Below, piece by piece: positions 6,936 to 15,420 of a stretch of 25,761 nucleotides of DNA. The position numbers were made by a program, and so were the translations under genes. Where the stretch lies: NCBI GenBank assembly GCA_964620555.1, contig CAZUGZ010000033.1:1-25761 (forward strand), read 5' to 3'. The stretch's first letter is position 1. Each line of letters starts with the position of its first letter. The notes below the pieces were generated by a model. That model worked only from the letters and a program-made list of their open reading frames with translations, did no database searches and had not been told where the DNA came from. The DNA comes from JAPOQD01 sp964620555 (GTDB lineage: Bacteria > Pseudomonadota > Gammaproteobacteria > Pseudomonadales > Halieaceae).

Positions 6936-9801
6936 TCATTGGCAGGCTTCGCATTCCGGGTCATCCAGCGAACAGGAGGCCGGCTGCGGCGCCGGCGGCC
7001 CCTGGGCGGCGGCTACCGCGTTCAGTTCCCCGGTATCGATGGTGGACTTCTCGGTGCCGGTGGCCGCCAGCGAGCGCAGGTAGTACGTGGTCTTGAGACC
7101 GCGATACCAGGCCATGCGGTAGGTCAGATCGAGTTTTTTGCCACTGGCGTTATCGATATAGAGGTTCAGGGACTGGGCCTGATCGAGCCACTTCTGGCGG
7201 CGGCTGGCGGCATCTACCAGCCAGCGCGGCTCCACTTCGAAGGCGGTGGCGTACACCGCCTTGAGGTCCTGGGGTACCCGGCTGATGTGCTGCACACTGC
7301 CCTCGTAGTACTTGAGGTCATTGACCATGACCGGGTCCCACAGGTCGCGTTGTTTCAAGTCCTCGATCAGGTAGGGGTTGACTACCGTGAACTCGCCCGA
7401 CAGGTTCGATTTCACGTACAGGTTCTGGTAGGTGGGTTCGATGGACTGCGAGACACCGGTAATGTTGGCAATGGTTGCGGTGGGGGCAATGGCCATGACA
7501 TTGGAGTTGCGCATGCCGTGGCTCCTGACCTCTTCGCGCAACTGCCCCCAGTCCATGGTGTCACTGAGGTCCACCTCGATGTACTCGCTGCCGCGCAGCT
7601 CGGCCATGTTTCTGAGTGAGTCGATGGGCAGCACACCCTGGCTCCAGAGGGAACCCGCAAAGCTCGGGTAGGCTCCCCTTTCCCGGGCCAGTTCGCAGGA
7701 GCTCTTGATCGCGTAGTAGCTGATGGCTTCCATCGAGCGATCGGCGAATTCGACGGCCTCCGCGGAGCCGTAGGCAATGTGTTGGCGATACAGGGCATCC
7801 TGGAAACCCATCAGGCCGAGACCGACCGGACGATGGCGCTGATTGGAGCTGCGCGCCTGCTCCACCGAGTAGTAGTTGACGTCGATGACGTTGTCCAGCA
7901 TCCGCACCGCGGTGCGCACAGTNNNNNNNNNNCAGGTCGAGCCCCTGGGCGTCGACGTGCTGGGCCAGGTTGACGGAGCCCAGGTTGCACACTGCGATTT
8001 CTTCCCGATTGGTGTTCAGGGTGATTTCGGTACACAGGTTGGAAGAGTGTACGACGCCCATGTGCTGCTGCGGCGAGCGCAGGTTGCAGGGGTCTTTGAA
8101 GGTGATCCACGGGTGCCCGGTCTCGAACAACATGCCCAGCATCTTGCGCCACAGGGTGGTTGCCTTCACGCGCTTGTGCAGCGGCAACTCGCCACTGGCG
8201 GCCAGCGCCTCGTAGTGCTCGTAGCGCTGCTCAAAGGCTTGACCGTAGAGATCGTGCAGATCGGGAACATCGCTGGGACTGAACAGGGTCCAGTCGCCGT
8301 CGTCGAAAACCCGCTTCATGAACAGGTCGGGAACCCAGTTGGCCGTGTTCATGTCGTGGGTGCGACGGCGGTCATCGCCGGTGTTCTTGCGCAGTTCCAC
8401 GAACTCCTCTATGTCCAGGTGCCAGGTTTCCAGGTAGGAGCAGACCGCCCCCTTGCGCTTGCCACCCTGGTTGACCGCGATGGCGGTGTCATTGACCACC
8501 TTGAGGAAGGGCACCACCCCCTGGGACTTGCCATTGGTTCCCTTGATGTAGGAACCCAGTGCCCGCACCGGGGTCCAGTCATTGCCCAGGCCACCGGCCC
8601 ATTTGGACAACAGGGCGTTGTCGCGGATGGCGCCGTAGATGCCGCCGAGATCGTCCGGCACCGTGGTCAGGTAGCAGGAGGACAACTGTGGGCGCAGGGT
8701 GCCGGCATTGAACAGGGTGGGGGTGGAACTCATGTAGTCGAAGGAAGACAGCAGGCGGTAGAACTCGATGGCCCGCTGGTTCCGGTCGGGTTCTTCACAG
8801 GCCAGTCCCATGGCCACGCGCATGAAGAAAATCTGTGGCAGTTCGAAGCGGACGTCATCGCTGTGTATGAAGTAGCGGTCATACAGGGTTTGCAGGCCCA
8901 GGTAGGTGAACTGCAGGTCCCGCTCCGGCAGCAGCGCCTGGCCCAGTTGGTCCAGATCGTAGTCGCGCAGTTGGGGTGCCAGCAGTTCCAGTTCCACGCC
9001 CTTGTCGATGTAGTCCGCCAGCGCGCGGCCATAGAGGCCGTTCATCTGTTGCTGGGTGGCGTTGTCGGCAACCCCGAGGAAGCTGAGCGCCTCGGTGCGC
9101 AGATTGTCCAGCAACAGGCGTGCCGCGGCGTAGCTGTAGTTGGGCTCCTTTTCGATCAGGGTGCGGGCGGTGATTACCAGGGAGTCGCTGAGTTCCTGCT
9201 GCGATACGCCGTCGTACAGGTTGCGCAGCGCCTCGTCGATGATCTCCTCTTCGCTCACATCCTCCAGGCCGCTACAGGCTTCCCGCACCACGGTGTGAAT
9301 GCGCTCGAGATCCAGGGCCGCCCGGCTGCCGTCGGCCTGCACCACCATGATGCTGTCGTCGGCTGGTGCGGCCTCGGGCTGCGGCGCCGCCTCGGCGCGC
9401 TCGCGGGTACGCGTTTCCCGGTAGATCACATAGGTGCGGGCGACCTTGTGTTCTCCGCTGCGCATCAGCGCCAGTTCGACCTGATCCTGGATGTCCTCGA
9501 TGTGAATCGTGCCGCCGGAGGGCATGCGCCGGCGGAAGGTGGCAGAGACCAGTTCCGTCAGCCTGTCCACCGTCTCGTGAATGCGGGATGAGGCGGCCGC
9601 GAGATTTCCCTCCACCGCCAGAAATGCCTTGGTGATGGCCACGGAAATCTTGCTGTCATCGTAGGGAACGACGGTGCCGTTGCGTTTGATTACCCGGATT
9701 CGGCCGGGGGCCGTGACCGCGATGCCGACATCGGGATGCGGGGACTCGGGGCGGGTGTTTTCCATAAGCCTGGTGGTTGGTTGGCTGACGTCTGTTTGCA
9801 T
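6936..9801 (-). CDS. nrdA: Class Ia ribonucleotide reductase, alpha subunit (interrupted by assembly gap)
   Basis: NrdA reduces ribonucleoside diphosphates to deoxy forms. The start at ATG 9801 (MQTDV) is chosen because GGAG lies five bases upstream and it matches pseudomonad NrdA; a longer frame from 9855 is unlikely. Two ATP cones precede the catalytic barrel: IRVIKRNGTVVPY to about 127, and IMVVQADG (151) to about 232. Active-site residues are C376 (LSSCYLTT), N588/C590/E592 (NLCTEITL) and C605 (CNLGSVNL). The paired radical-transfer tyrosines lie in LKTTYYLR, and the C-terminal redox pair is CEAC. Ten N at 7923-7932 follow residue 623 (...GLDL) and the frame resumes at TVRTAVRMLDNVID. The true insert must be a multiple of three, probably about 15 bases, so the apparent frameshift is an assembly artefact. 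The complete protein should be near 956 residues. Confidence 0.97.
7923..7932. other. Assembly gap of 10 N within nrdA
   Basis: Ten N join two contigs. The nrdA frame before and after the gap is incompatible with exactly 10 missing bases and needs a multiple of three. Family comparison from memory suggests about five residues are missing (LDL-[~5]-TVRTAVRML). Confidence 0.99.
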
Positions 9802-9935
9802 GTCTACTCCGGGCTTGCCAGGGCCGCACTCCAATTCCTGTCCGCCGGTTACCATTCGGCCTGGGCCGGCACCTCGTCACTCCATCCCGGCGGCTGCCTC
9901 CGCTGCCGTTTTCAGCATTTTTCGGCGTTGCCGAC

Positions 9936-9951
9936 ACCCTATATGTTGGGG
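9936..9951 (-). promoter_or_regulatory. NrdR box 1 (downstream of the nrdA promoter)
   Basis: Read on the minus strand the site is CCCCAACATATAGGGT. Its core CAACATATAG matches the NrdR-box core CWATATATWG at 9 of 10 positions. It lies roughly at +13 to +28 of the predicted start. NrdR is the ATP-cone repressor that shuts off ribonucleotide reductase genes when dATP is high. Confidence 0.75.
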
Positions 9952-9966
9952 TCAGGACAGATAAGG

Positions 9967-9982
9967 GCACAAGATAATGGGG
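9967..9982 (-). promoter_or_regulatory. NrdR box 2 (overlaps the nrdA -10)
   Basis: Read on the minus strand the site is CCCCATTATCTTGTGC. The ten-base core at 9970-9979 matches the NrdR core at 8 of 10 positions. The cores of the two boxes start 31 bp apart (9939 and 9970), about three helical turns, which is the classic tandem NrdR arrangement. It covers the -10 hexamer, as expected for repression. Confidence 0.75.
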
Positions 9983-9999
9983 TTTTTTCTGTTTTGCAA
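9971..9999 (-). promoter_or_regulatory. Sigma70-type promoter of nrdAB
   Basis: TTGCAA (9994-9999) and TATCTT (9971-9976) on the minus strand have a 17-bp spacer. The start would be near 9964, with a leader of about 160 bases. The spacer contains an A-run and the -10 lies inside NrdR box 2. This 338-bp region between argF and nrdA has no gene. Besides these sites it holds a tandem 11-bp repeat, the hairpin behind argF and GC-rich palindromes (10048-10062, 10065-10076). Confidence 0.7.
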
Positions 10000-10018
10000 G
10001 GCACAAATCGATTATTTT

Positions 10019-10040
10019 CCTGTGGGTATCCTGTGGGTAT
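10019..10040. repeat. Tandem 11-bp repeat upstream of the nrdA promoter
   Basis: CCTGTGGGTAT occurs twice head-to-tail (10019-10029 and 10030-10040). On the nrdA strand each unit contains ATACCCACA, which differs from the DnaA box TTATNCACA at two positions. The units lie about 55-75 bp upstream of the predicted start and sit on the same face of the helix. Confidence 0.7.
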
Positions 10041-10110
10041 TCCAAACGCGGCCCAGGGCCGCCGGCGGGCGCCCGCGCAGGTGATCGATCCGGAAAACGG
10101 TTGACTGTGG

Positions 10111-10132
10111 TTCCGGAGAAGGGGCTCCGGAA
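10111..10132 (-). terminator. Hairpin behind argF (no T-tract)
   Basis: TTCCGGAG (10111-10118) and CTCCGGAA (10125-10132) form a perfect 8-bp stem with a 6-base loop, 7 bases after the argF stop codon. No T-run follows on the minus strand, so it is not a canonical intrinsic terminator. It may stabilise the 3' end or work with Rho. Confidence 0.4.
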
Positions 10133-10139
10133 GGCGCAG

Positions 10140-11051
10140 TTACTGACTGGCCAACAGTAAAAACTCCATCAGCGCCTTTTGCGAGTGCAGCCGGTTTTCG
10201 GCCTGCTGCCAGATTACCGAGTCCGGACTATCCATGAGCTCGGCGCTGATTTCCTCCCCGCGATGGGCCGGCAGACAGTGCATGTAGAGTGCGTCGGGGG
10301 CGGCTTTCGACATCAGTTCGGCATTGACCTGGTAGCCGGCAAACTGTTGGCGCCGCTGCTGCTGTTCGGCTTCCTGCCCCATGGAGGCAAATACGTCGGT
10401 CACCACCAGCGCCGCGCCCGCCACCGCTGCGGCGGGGTCGCTCAGCAATGCCACGCGCCGGCCGCCGCTCGCGAGCAGTTGTCGGTCGGGCTCGAAACCC
10501 GGCGGGCAGGCGATGCGTAGTTCGAAGTCGAATTGCACAGCGGCATTGATATAGGACTGGCACATGTTGTTGCCGTCGCCCACCCAGGCCACGGTCTTTC
10601 CGGCGATGGCGCCGCGCAATTCCCGGTAGGTCTGCATGTCGGCCAACAGCTGGCAGGGGTGAAAGCGGTCGGTCAGGGCATTGATTACCGGCACCCTGGA
10701 GTGGGTGGCAAAGTCTTCGACGACCTGGTGCACATAGGTTCGGATCATCACCATATCGACCATGGAGGAGAGAACCCGGGCCGTGTCTGCGATGGGCTCG
10801 CCGCGGCCCATCTGGGTGTCGCCGGATGCCAGAAACAGCGCGTGGCCACCCATCTGTACCACCCCGACCTCGAAGGAGACCCGGGTGCGGGTCGAAGCCT
10901 TCTCGAAAATCATGCCCAGTACCCGTCCCTCGAATGGGGTCGGCGCCGCCGGCCGGTGCCGCAGGTCCTTCCACTCGGTGGCGCGGTTGATGACGCGATT
11001 CAACTCGGCGGGAGTCAGATCCAGCAGGGAGAGGAAGTGCCTGACTTTCAT
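10140..11051 (-). CDS. argF: Ornithine carbamoyltransferase
   Basis: Cytoplasmic enzyme that makes citrulline from ornithine and carbamoyl phosphate, the sixth step of arginine synthesis. It has 303 residues, the normal length. The carbamoyl-phosphate motif is STRTR (53-57), with HPCQ at 131-134. The ornithine/catalytic motif is HCLP (258-261), and the SMG-type loop is FASMGQE. The ATG start MKVRHFLSLLDL is the family's standard opening. It lies 23 bp after argD on the same strand, so the two arginine genes form an operon. No clear ArgR operator was found upstream. Confidence 0.96.
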   Translation of the reverse strand: MKVRHFLSLLDLTPAELNRVINRATEWKDLRHRPAAPTPFEGRVLGMIFEKASTRTRVSFEVGVVQMGGHALFLASGDTQMGRGEPIADTARVLSSMVDMVMIRTYVHQVVEDFATHSRVPVINALTDRFHPCQLLADMQTYRELRGAIAGKTVAWVGDGNNMCQSYINAAVQFDFELRIACPPGFEPDRQLLASGGRRVALLSDPAAAVAGAALVVTDVFASMGQEAEQQQRRQQFAGYQVNAELMSKAAPDALYMHCLPAHRGEEISAELMDSPDSVIWQQAENRLHSQKALMEFLLLASQ

Positions 11052-11074
11052 AGCATGGTTTCCACGTTTAGCGG

Positions 11075-12256
11075 TCAGGCCGCCGAGCCGACAAAATCAC
11101 CGATCAGCTCACTCACCGCATCCACCAGGTCCTGGCCCTGCTGGTCGCTCATGATCAGCGCCGGCAACAGCCGCACGGTTTTGGATGCGGTGACGTTGAT
11201 CAGGAGCTTCCGCTGCAGTGCCCGGTTGACCAGTGCGGTGCAGTCCATCGCCAGTTCGATGCCCAGCATCAGGCCGCGACCGCGTACCTCGACCACTTCG
11301 GGCAGCGGCAAAAGGCGCTCGCGCAGTGATTCCAGCAGGCTTTGACCCAACTCCCGGGCCCTGGCTGCCAGCTGCTGCTGCTCCATGGTGTCCAGCACCG
11401 CCAGGGCGGCCGCACAGGCCAGGGGGTTGCCGCCGTAGGTGGAACCGTGCCGGCCCCGATCGAGAATTTCGCCAGCGGGGCCACTGGCCATGCAGGCTCC
11501 CACCGGCATGCCGTTGGCCAGCGCCTTGGCGGTGGTGATGACGTCGGCACGCACCGACTCACCCTGGGCCGCGTAAAAGTGGCCGCTGCGACAGTTGCCG
11601 CACTGCACTTCATCCAGCATCAGCAACCAGCCCTGCTCGTCGCAGATGGCGCGCAGGTCACGCAGATAGCCGGGGTAGGGCACATTGACCCCGCCCTCTC
11701 CCTGCACCGGTTCCACCAGTACGGCGACCACCCGGGCGTGGCCCTGGGCAATTCTGCGCAGCGCGTCGAGGTCGTTGAAGGGAGTGCGTACGAAGCCGTT
11801 GAGCAGTGGTTCGAAACCGGCCTGGATGGCGCGGTTACCCGAGGCAGTGAGCGTTGCCATGGTGCGGCCGTGGAAGGCCTGTTCCATGACGATGATGGCC
11901 GGTTGCTCGATTCCCTGCTGGTGTCCGTACAGGCGCGCCAGTTTGATCGCGGCTTCATTGGCCTCGGCTCCGGAATTGCCGAAAAAGACCCGCTCCATGC
12001 CCGCCAGTGCGGTCAGCTTCGCCGCCAGAGTTTCCTGCAACTCGATGTGGTAGTGGTTGGAGCAGTGCAGCAGTCGGCTGGCCTGTTCGGTAATGGCAGC
12101 CGTTACCGCGGGGTGGCTGTGTCCCAGGGAGGTCACGCCAATTCCGCTGAAGGCATCGAGGTAGCGCTGGCCCGCGGTGTCGTACAGGTAGAGTCCGTTG
12201 CCGTGACTGAAGCTCACGGGCAGCCGCGCGTAGGTGTCCATCACTGCCGAGGACAT
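11075..12256 (-). CDS. argD: Acetylornithine aminotransferase (class III, PLP)
   Basis: Transfers an amino group from glutamate to N-acetylglutamate semialdehyde in arginine synthesis; homologues also serve lysine synthesis as succinyldiaminopimelate aminotransferase. From ATG 12256 (MSSAVMDTYAR) it is 393 residues, a typical length, and a G-rich ribosome binding site (GGGGGGA) precedes this start. An in-frame ATG at 12298 would add 14 unlikely residues overlapping the ntrC terminator. Motifs are FFGNSGAEANEAAIKLAR, FHGRT (128-132), LMLDEVQCG (212-220) and the PLP lysine K244 in TTAKALANGMP. An oddity is QCGNCRSG in place of the usual QCG-G-RTG-like loop. Downstream is argF. Confidence 0.93.
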   Translation of the reverse strand: MSSAVMDTYARLPVSFSHGNGLYLYDTAGQRYLDAFSGIGVTSLGHSHPAVTAAITEQASRLLHCSNHYHIELQETLAAKLTALAGMERVFFGNSGAEANEAAIKLARLYGHQQGIEQPAIIVMEQAFHGRTMATLTASGNRAIQAGFEPLLNGFVRTPFNDLDALRRIAQGHARVVAVLVEPVQGEGGVNVPYPGYLRDLRAICDEQGWLLMLDEVQCGNCRSGHFYAAQGESVRADVITTAKALANGMPVGACMASGPAGEILDRGRHGSTYGGNPLACAAALAVLDTMEQQQLAARARELGQSLLESLRERLLPLPEVVEVRGRGLMLGIELAMDCTALVNRALQRKLLINVTASKTVRLLPALIMSDQQGQDLVDAVSELIGDFVGSAA

Positions 12257-12288
12257 GGTCCCCCCTGAACGGGTCAAACCCAAACCGT

Positions 12289-12317
12289 AAAAACGCAAAA
12301 AGGCAGCGCCTGCTGCC
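12289..12317 (-). terminator. Intrinsic terminator of the ntrBC operon
   Basis: On the minus strand GGCAGC-AGGC-GCTGCC (12302-12317) forms a 6-bp stem with a 4-base loop, followed by TTTTTGCGTTTTT. It lies 57 bp after the ntrC stop and just upstream of argD, separating the nitrogen operon from the arginine operon. Confidence 0.85.
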
Positions 12318-12373
12318 CATCCGACGGGAGACTATAGCGTCAAATCCGGCGCTTGGCAATCGCCTGCGCGGGT

Positions 12374-13777
12374 TCAGGACATGCCCAGCCCCTGCATCTT
12401 GCGGGTCAGGGTATTGCGGCCCCAGCCCAGTACGCGGGCGGCTTCGCGCTTGTTGCCGTTGCTGTGTCGCAGGGCTGCCTCGATCATCACCCGCTCGAAT
12501 TCCGGCAGTGCCCGTTGCAACAGCGGTTGTTGGCCGTCGCGCAGAACCTGCTCGGCCCAGGCCAGCAACTGCTGTTGCCAGTGGGGGTGGCTGGTGTCTG
12601 CCCCGGCTTTGTCCCGGTCCGCTTCCGGGGCCAGGTCGCTGCGATGGATCTCGCGTCCGGCTGCCATTACCGTCAGCCCGCGGCAGGTATTTTCCAATTC
12701 TCGTACGTTGCCGGGCCATGGCAACTGGCACAGGTAGTCGCTGGCTTCCGGCAACAGCAGCTTGGGTTCCACCTTCAGTTCCGCCGCCACTCGCTGCAGG
12801 AAGTGCCGCGCCAGGTGAGGAATGTCTTCGCGGCGTTCCGCCAGCCGCGGCAGTTGAATTCGTATCACGTTGAGCCGATGGTACAGGTCCTCTCGAAAGC
12901 GTCGTTCCGACACCAGTTTTTTCAGGTCCTGGTGGGTAGCGGCAATGATGCGCACGTCCACCTGCACCGGCGCGTGCCCGCCGACCCGGTAGAATTCCCC
13001 GTCCTCCAGCACCCGCAAAAGACGGGTCTGGGTGTCGGCCGGCATATCGCCGATCTCATCCAGAAACAGGGTGCCTTTGTTGGCCTGTTCAAAACGACCC
13101 TGGCGCCGGACGTTGGCGCCGGTGAAGGCTCCCTTTTCGTGACCAAACAACTCGGATTCCAGCAGCTCCCGGGGGATGGCCGCCATGTTCAGGGCGATAA
13201 AGTCCTGTTGCTGGCGCGGGCTGTGCCGGTGCAGGGCGCGGGCCACCAACTCCTTGCCGGTGCCGGATTCCCCGCTGATCAGCACGGTGATACTGGAGTG
13301 GGCCAGGCGTCCGATGGCCCGGAACACTTCCTGCATGGCGGGGGCCTTGCCGATGATGCCGGTATCAGCGACCCGGACCAACTCCGGCGACTCCCCGGAT
13401 TCCTCCGCCGTGGGAACCAGTGCGCGGTGGCAGACCGCGACCACTTCATCCACATCGAATGGCTTGGGCAGGTATTCAAAGGCGCCGTGCTGATACGAAG
13501 CGACGGCGCTGTCCAGGTCGGAGTGGGCCGTGGTAATGATTACCGGCAGGCCGGGATGGGCGTCGTTGATGCGGGTCAACAGGGTCAGGCCGTCGATACC
13601 CGGCATGCGGATGTCGCTGATAATCGCCTCGGGCTGCTCCCGTTGCAGGCACTCCAGCAGCGCCTGGGCGGATTCGAAAGATCTGGTGGAGATGCCGGCC
13701 TGTTCCAGAGCCCGTTCCAGCACCCAGCGAATCGACTTGTCGTCATCGACGATCCAGATTTTTGCGTCAGCTGTCAT
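12374..13777 (-). CDS. ntrC: Nitrogen regulation response regulator NtrC (NR(I)), sigma54 activator
   Basis: NtrC binds enhancer sites and, when phosphorylated by NtrB under nitrogen limitation, remodels sigma54-RNA polymerase. From ATG 13777 (MTADAKIWIVDDD) it is 467 residues, the family length. This start overlaps the end of ntrB by 11 bp; a 45-residue upstream extension in the open frame is an antisense-like artefact inside ntrB. Domains are a receiver with D11, D12 and phospho-acceptor D55 (SDIRMPGIDG), an AAA+ core with Walker A GESGTGKE, the sigma54-contact GAFTGA loop and GNVRELEN, and a C-terminal Fis-type helix-turn-helix ending LGWGRNTLTRKMQGLGMS. It should act on the enhancer sites at 17032-17070. 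Confidence 0.97.
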   Translation of the reverse strand: MTADAKIWIVDDDKSIRWVLERALEQAGISTRSFESAQALLECLQREQPEAIISDIRMPGIDGLTLLTRINDAHPGLPVIITTAHSDLDSAVASYQHGAFEYLPKPFDVDEVVAVCHRALVPTAEESGESPELVRVADTGIIGKAPAMQEVFRAIGRLAHSSITVLISGESGTGKELVARALHRHSPRQQQDFIALNMAAIPRELLESELFGHEKGAFTGANVRRQGRFEQANKGTLFLDEIGDMPADTQTRLLRVLEDGEFYRVGGHAPVQVDVRIIAATHQDLKKLVSERRFREDLYHRLNVIRIQLPRLAERREDIPHLARHFLQRVAAELKVEPKLLLPEASDYLCQLPWPGNVRELENTCRGLTVMAAGREIHRSDLAPEADRDKAGADTSHPHWQQQLLAWAEQVLRDGQQPLLQRALPEFERVMIEAALRHSNGNKREAARVLGWGRNTLTRKMQGLGMS

Positions 13778-14843
13778 TGCAGTGTTCCATCGGTATATAG
13801 ACCGTAAAGACAGACCAGTCGGGTTCACTGCCGAAGGTAATGATCCCCTGGTGCCGGTTGATAATGCCCTGGCTGAGCGCCAGGCCCAGGCCGGTGCCAT
13901 CCGCTCGTCCACTGATCATGGGCACGAACAGGGAATCGACCAACTCGGCGGGTACGCCCACGCCGTTGTCGCGAATATCCAGTTGACACACCAGTTTGTG
14001 CAGGCGGGTGGCAATGGTGAACTGTGGTTGCACGCGACTGCAGAGGCTGATGATTCTCTCGCCGATGTTGTCCTCGGTGGCCTGCACGGCATTGCGCAGG
14101 ATGTTGAGGAGGGCCTGAACCAGCTCGTCCCGGTCACCGCGCACCGGCGGCAGACTGGGGTCGTAATCGCGTCGAATCTCCAGTTCCGAACCGGCTTCCG
14201 CCTGTACCAGGGCAAGCACGTGTTCCACCACTTCGTGAATGTTCAGCGCTTCGAACCGTGGCTGCCGATGGGGCCCCAGCATCCGGTCCAGCAGGTCGCG
14301 CAGCCTGTGGGATTCGGAGATGATGATGTTGGTGTACTCCCGCTGAGCCGGGTCGTCCAGTTGCCGCTCCAGCAGCTGGGCGGCGCCCAGTACTCCACCG
14401 AGCGGGTTCTTGATCTCGTGGGCCAGTCCGCGGATCAGTGCCTGGGTGGTCTCGCCGGTGGAAATGAGACTCTCTTCGCGGGTGATGCGCAGGATGTTGT
14501 CCAGCGGTCGGAATTCCAGCAACAGGCCGGGCTCGGCCTGATCCAGCAGGGGAGTGACCACCAGGTCGACGTGCAGTTGCGCCTCGCGACCGGCCGAATG
14601 CAGGCTGAGGCCGTGGTAGGTGTGAGGGTTGTCGTTGCGCAGGGTGCCCCTGAGTTCATCGATCAACTCCGGGTGTGCGGGAAACAGCTCCGGGAGCGGG
14701 GCGCCCAGCGAGCGGGATTCGCTGACTTCCAGCAGTGTCTGGGCGGCGGAATTGAGGTAGCCGATGCGCAGCCGGGAGTCCACCAGCAGCAGTGCGGTAT
14801 TGAGGTTGTCGAGAAGCTGTCGGAAAAAATCTAATGTTGCCAT
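13767..14843 (-). CDS. ntrB: Nitrogen regulation sensor kinase NtrB (NR(II))
   Basis: Cytoplasmic histidine kinase/phosphatase that responds to PII protein and controls NtrC. It is 358 residues with no membrane segment, as usual. A PAS domain occupies about 1-115 (LDNLNTALLLVDSRLRIGYLN). The phospho-acceptor histidine is H142 in LAHEIKNPLGG. The ATPase domain has the N box LLNILRNAVQAT and the G boxes DNGVGVP and GTGLGLALS. It starts 43 bp after the DUF4124 gene and overlaps ntrC by 11 bp, so the four genes glnA-DUF4124-ntrB-ntrC are in line. No strong ribosome binding site precedes the ATG. Confidence 0.97.
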   Translation of the reverse strand: MATLDFFRQLLDNLNTALLLVDSRLRIGYLNSAAQTLLEVSESRSLGAPLPELFPAHPELIDELRGTLRNDNPHTYHGLSLHSAGREAQLHVDLVVTPLLDQAEPGLLLEFRPLDNILRITREESLISTGETTQALIRGLAHEIKNPLGGVLGAAQLLERQLDDPAQREYTNIIISESHRLRDLLDRMLGPHRQPRFEALNIHEVVEHVLALVQAEAGSELEIRRDYDPSLPPVRGDRDELVQALLNILRNAVQATEDNIGERIISLCSRVQPQFTIATRLHKLVCQLDIRDNGVGVPAELVDSLFVPMISGRADGTGLGLALSQGIINRHQGIITFGSEPDWSVFTVYIPMEHCNDS

Positions 14844-14886
14844 GATGCTTCAGTTTACCCTGAATCCGCACCTCGGCGCGCACCGT

Positions 14887-15420
14887 TCACGGGTCCCGGA
14901 ACTTGGAGGAAGGGCGAAATACATAGATGGTGACCGCCGTCGATCGCGCCAGTTCGGCACCGTCCCGGTCCAGCACCTGGACCTGCAGCCGATGGCGGCC
15001 GCGAAAAACATTGCTCAGGTTCCACGTCGGCTGTACCCGGGGCTCACCCTCGGCGACGCCGTCCACCAGCAATCGCAGTCGCTGGCCGGGGTCAAGGCCT
15101 GGGGAGACCTCGGCCGCCACCGAAAAGCTGCCCGGACCGTGGGGGATGATGGTCTGGTCGGCGGGTGCGGTGATGCGTACCGAGTACCCGGCGTCAGCTT
15201 CCACCGCAGCCTCGGGGGCGGCCGGTGCCGGCTCCGGCGCGGGCATGGTGTTGGTTTCGGGTACGTCGACGGCCTGGGCGGCCGCGGCGGGCCGGTCGGT
15301 GTAGGTCACCTCACCCCCTTCGTCGACCAGCCGGTAGACCCGGGCCGAGCCGGTTTCGGTGGGCGAGCCGCTGCCCGCCAGTACCGCCAGGCTGGCGGCG
15401 CCACAAAAAAAAGCCCGCAC
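14887..15420 (-). CDS. DUF4124-domain protein, predicted exported
   Basis: A conserved gammaproteobacterial protein of unknown function, often found between glnA and ntrB. The GTG start at 15420 is preferred: AGGAG lies 8 bases upstream, and the product (177 residues) then begins with a signal-like segment (MRAFFCGAASLAVLAGS...ETGSA), putting RVYRLVDEGGEVTYTDRP, the DUF4124 hallmark, at the mature N-terminus. An ATG at 15444 is possible but adds eight residues encoded by a terminator stem. A proline/alanine-rich linker (about 55-80) leads to an Ig/fibronectin-like beta domain (YSVRITAPADQTIIPHG to ...TAVTIYVFRP). The glnA terminator hairpin coincides with its start codon. Confidence 0.85.
   Translation of the reverse strand: MRAFFCGAASLAVLAGSGSPTETGSARVYRLVDEGGEVTYTDRPAAAAQAVDVPETNTMPAPEPAPAAPEAAVEADAGYSVRITAPADQTIIPHGPGSFSVAAEVSPGLDPGQRLRLLVDGVAEGEPRVQPTWNLSNVFRGRHRLQVQVLDRDGAELARSTAVTIYVFRPSSKFRDP

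Noticed and set aside
9802..9855. 18-residue N-terminal extension of NrdA from an ATG at 9855
   Set aside because: The ATG at 9801 has GGAG at good spacing and gives the MQTD start known from pseudomonad NrdA; the upstream segment has no such support.
10048..10076. GC-rich palindromes (GCGGCCC-A-GGGCCGC and GCGGGCGCCCGC) upstream of the nrdA promoter
   Set aside because: No T-tract, very short loops and extreme GC content. Symmetric words of this kind arise easily in such composition. Kept only as a remark.
13778..13912. N-terminal extension of NtrC from an upstream ATG at 13912
   Set aside because: It lies in another frame over the ntrB 3' end, whose reading frame is clearly coding, and the receiver domain begins normally at ATG 13777.
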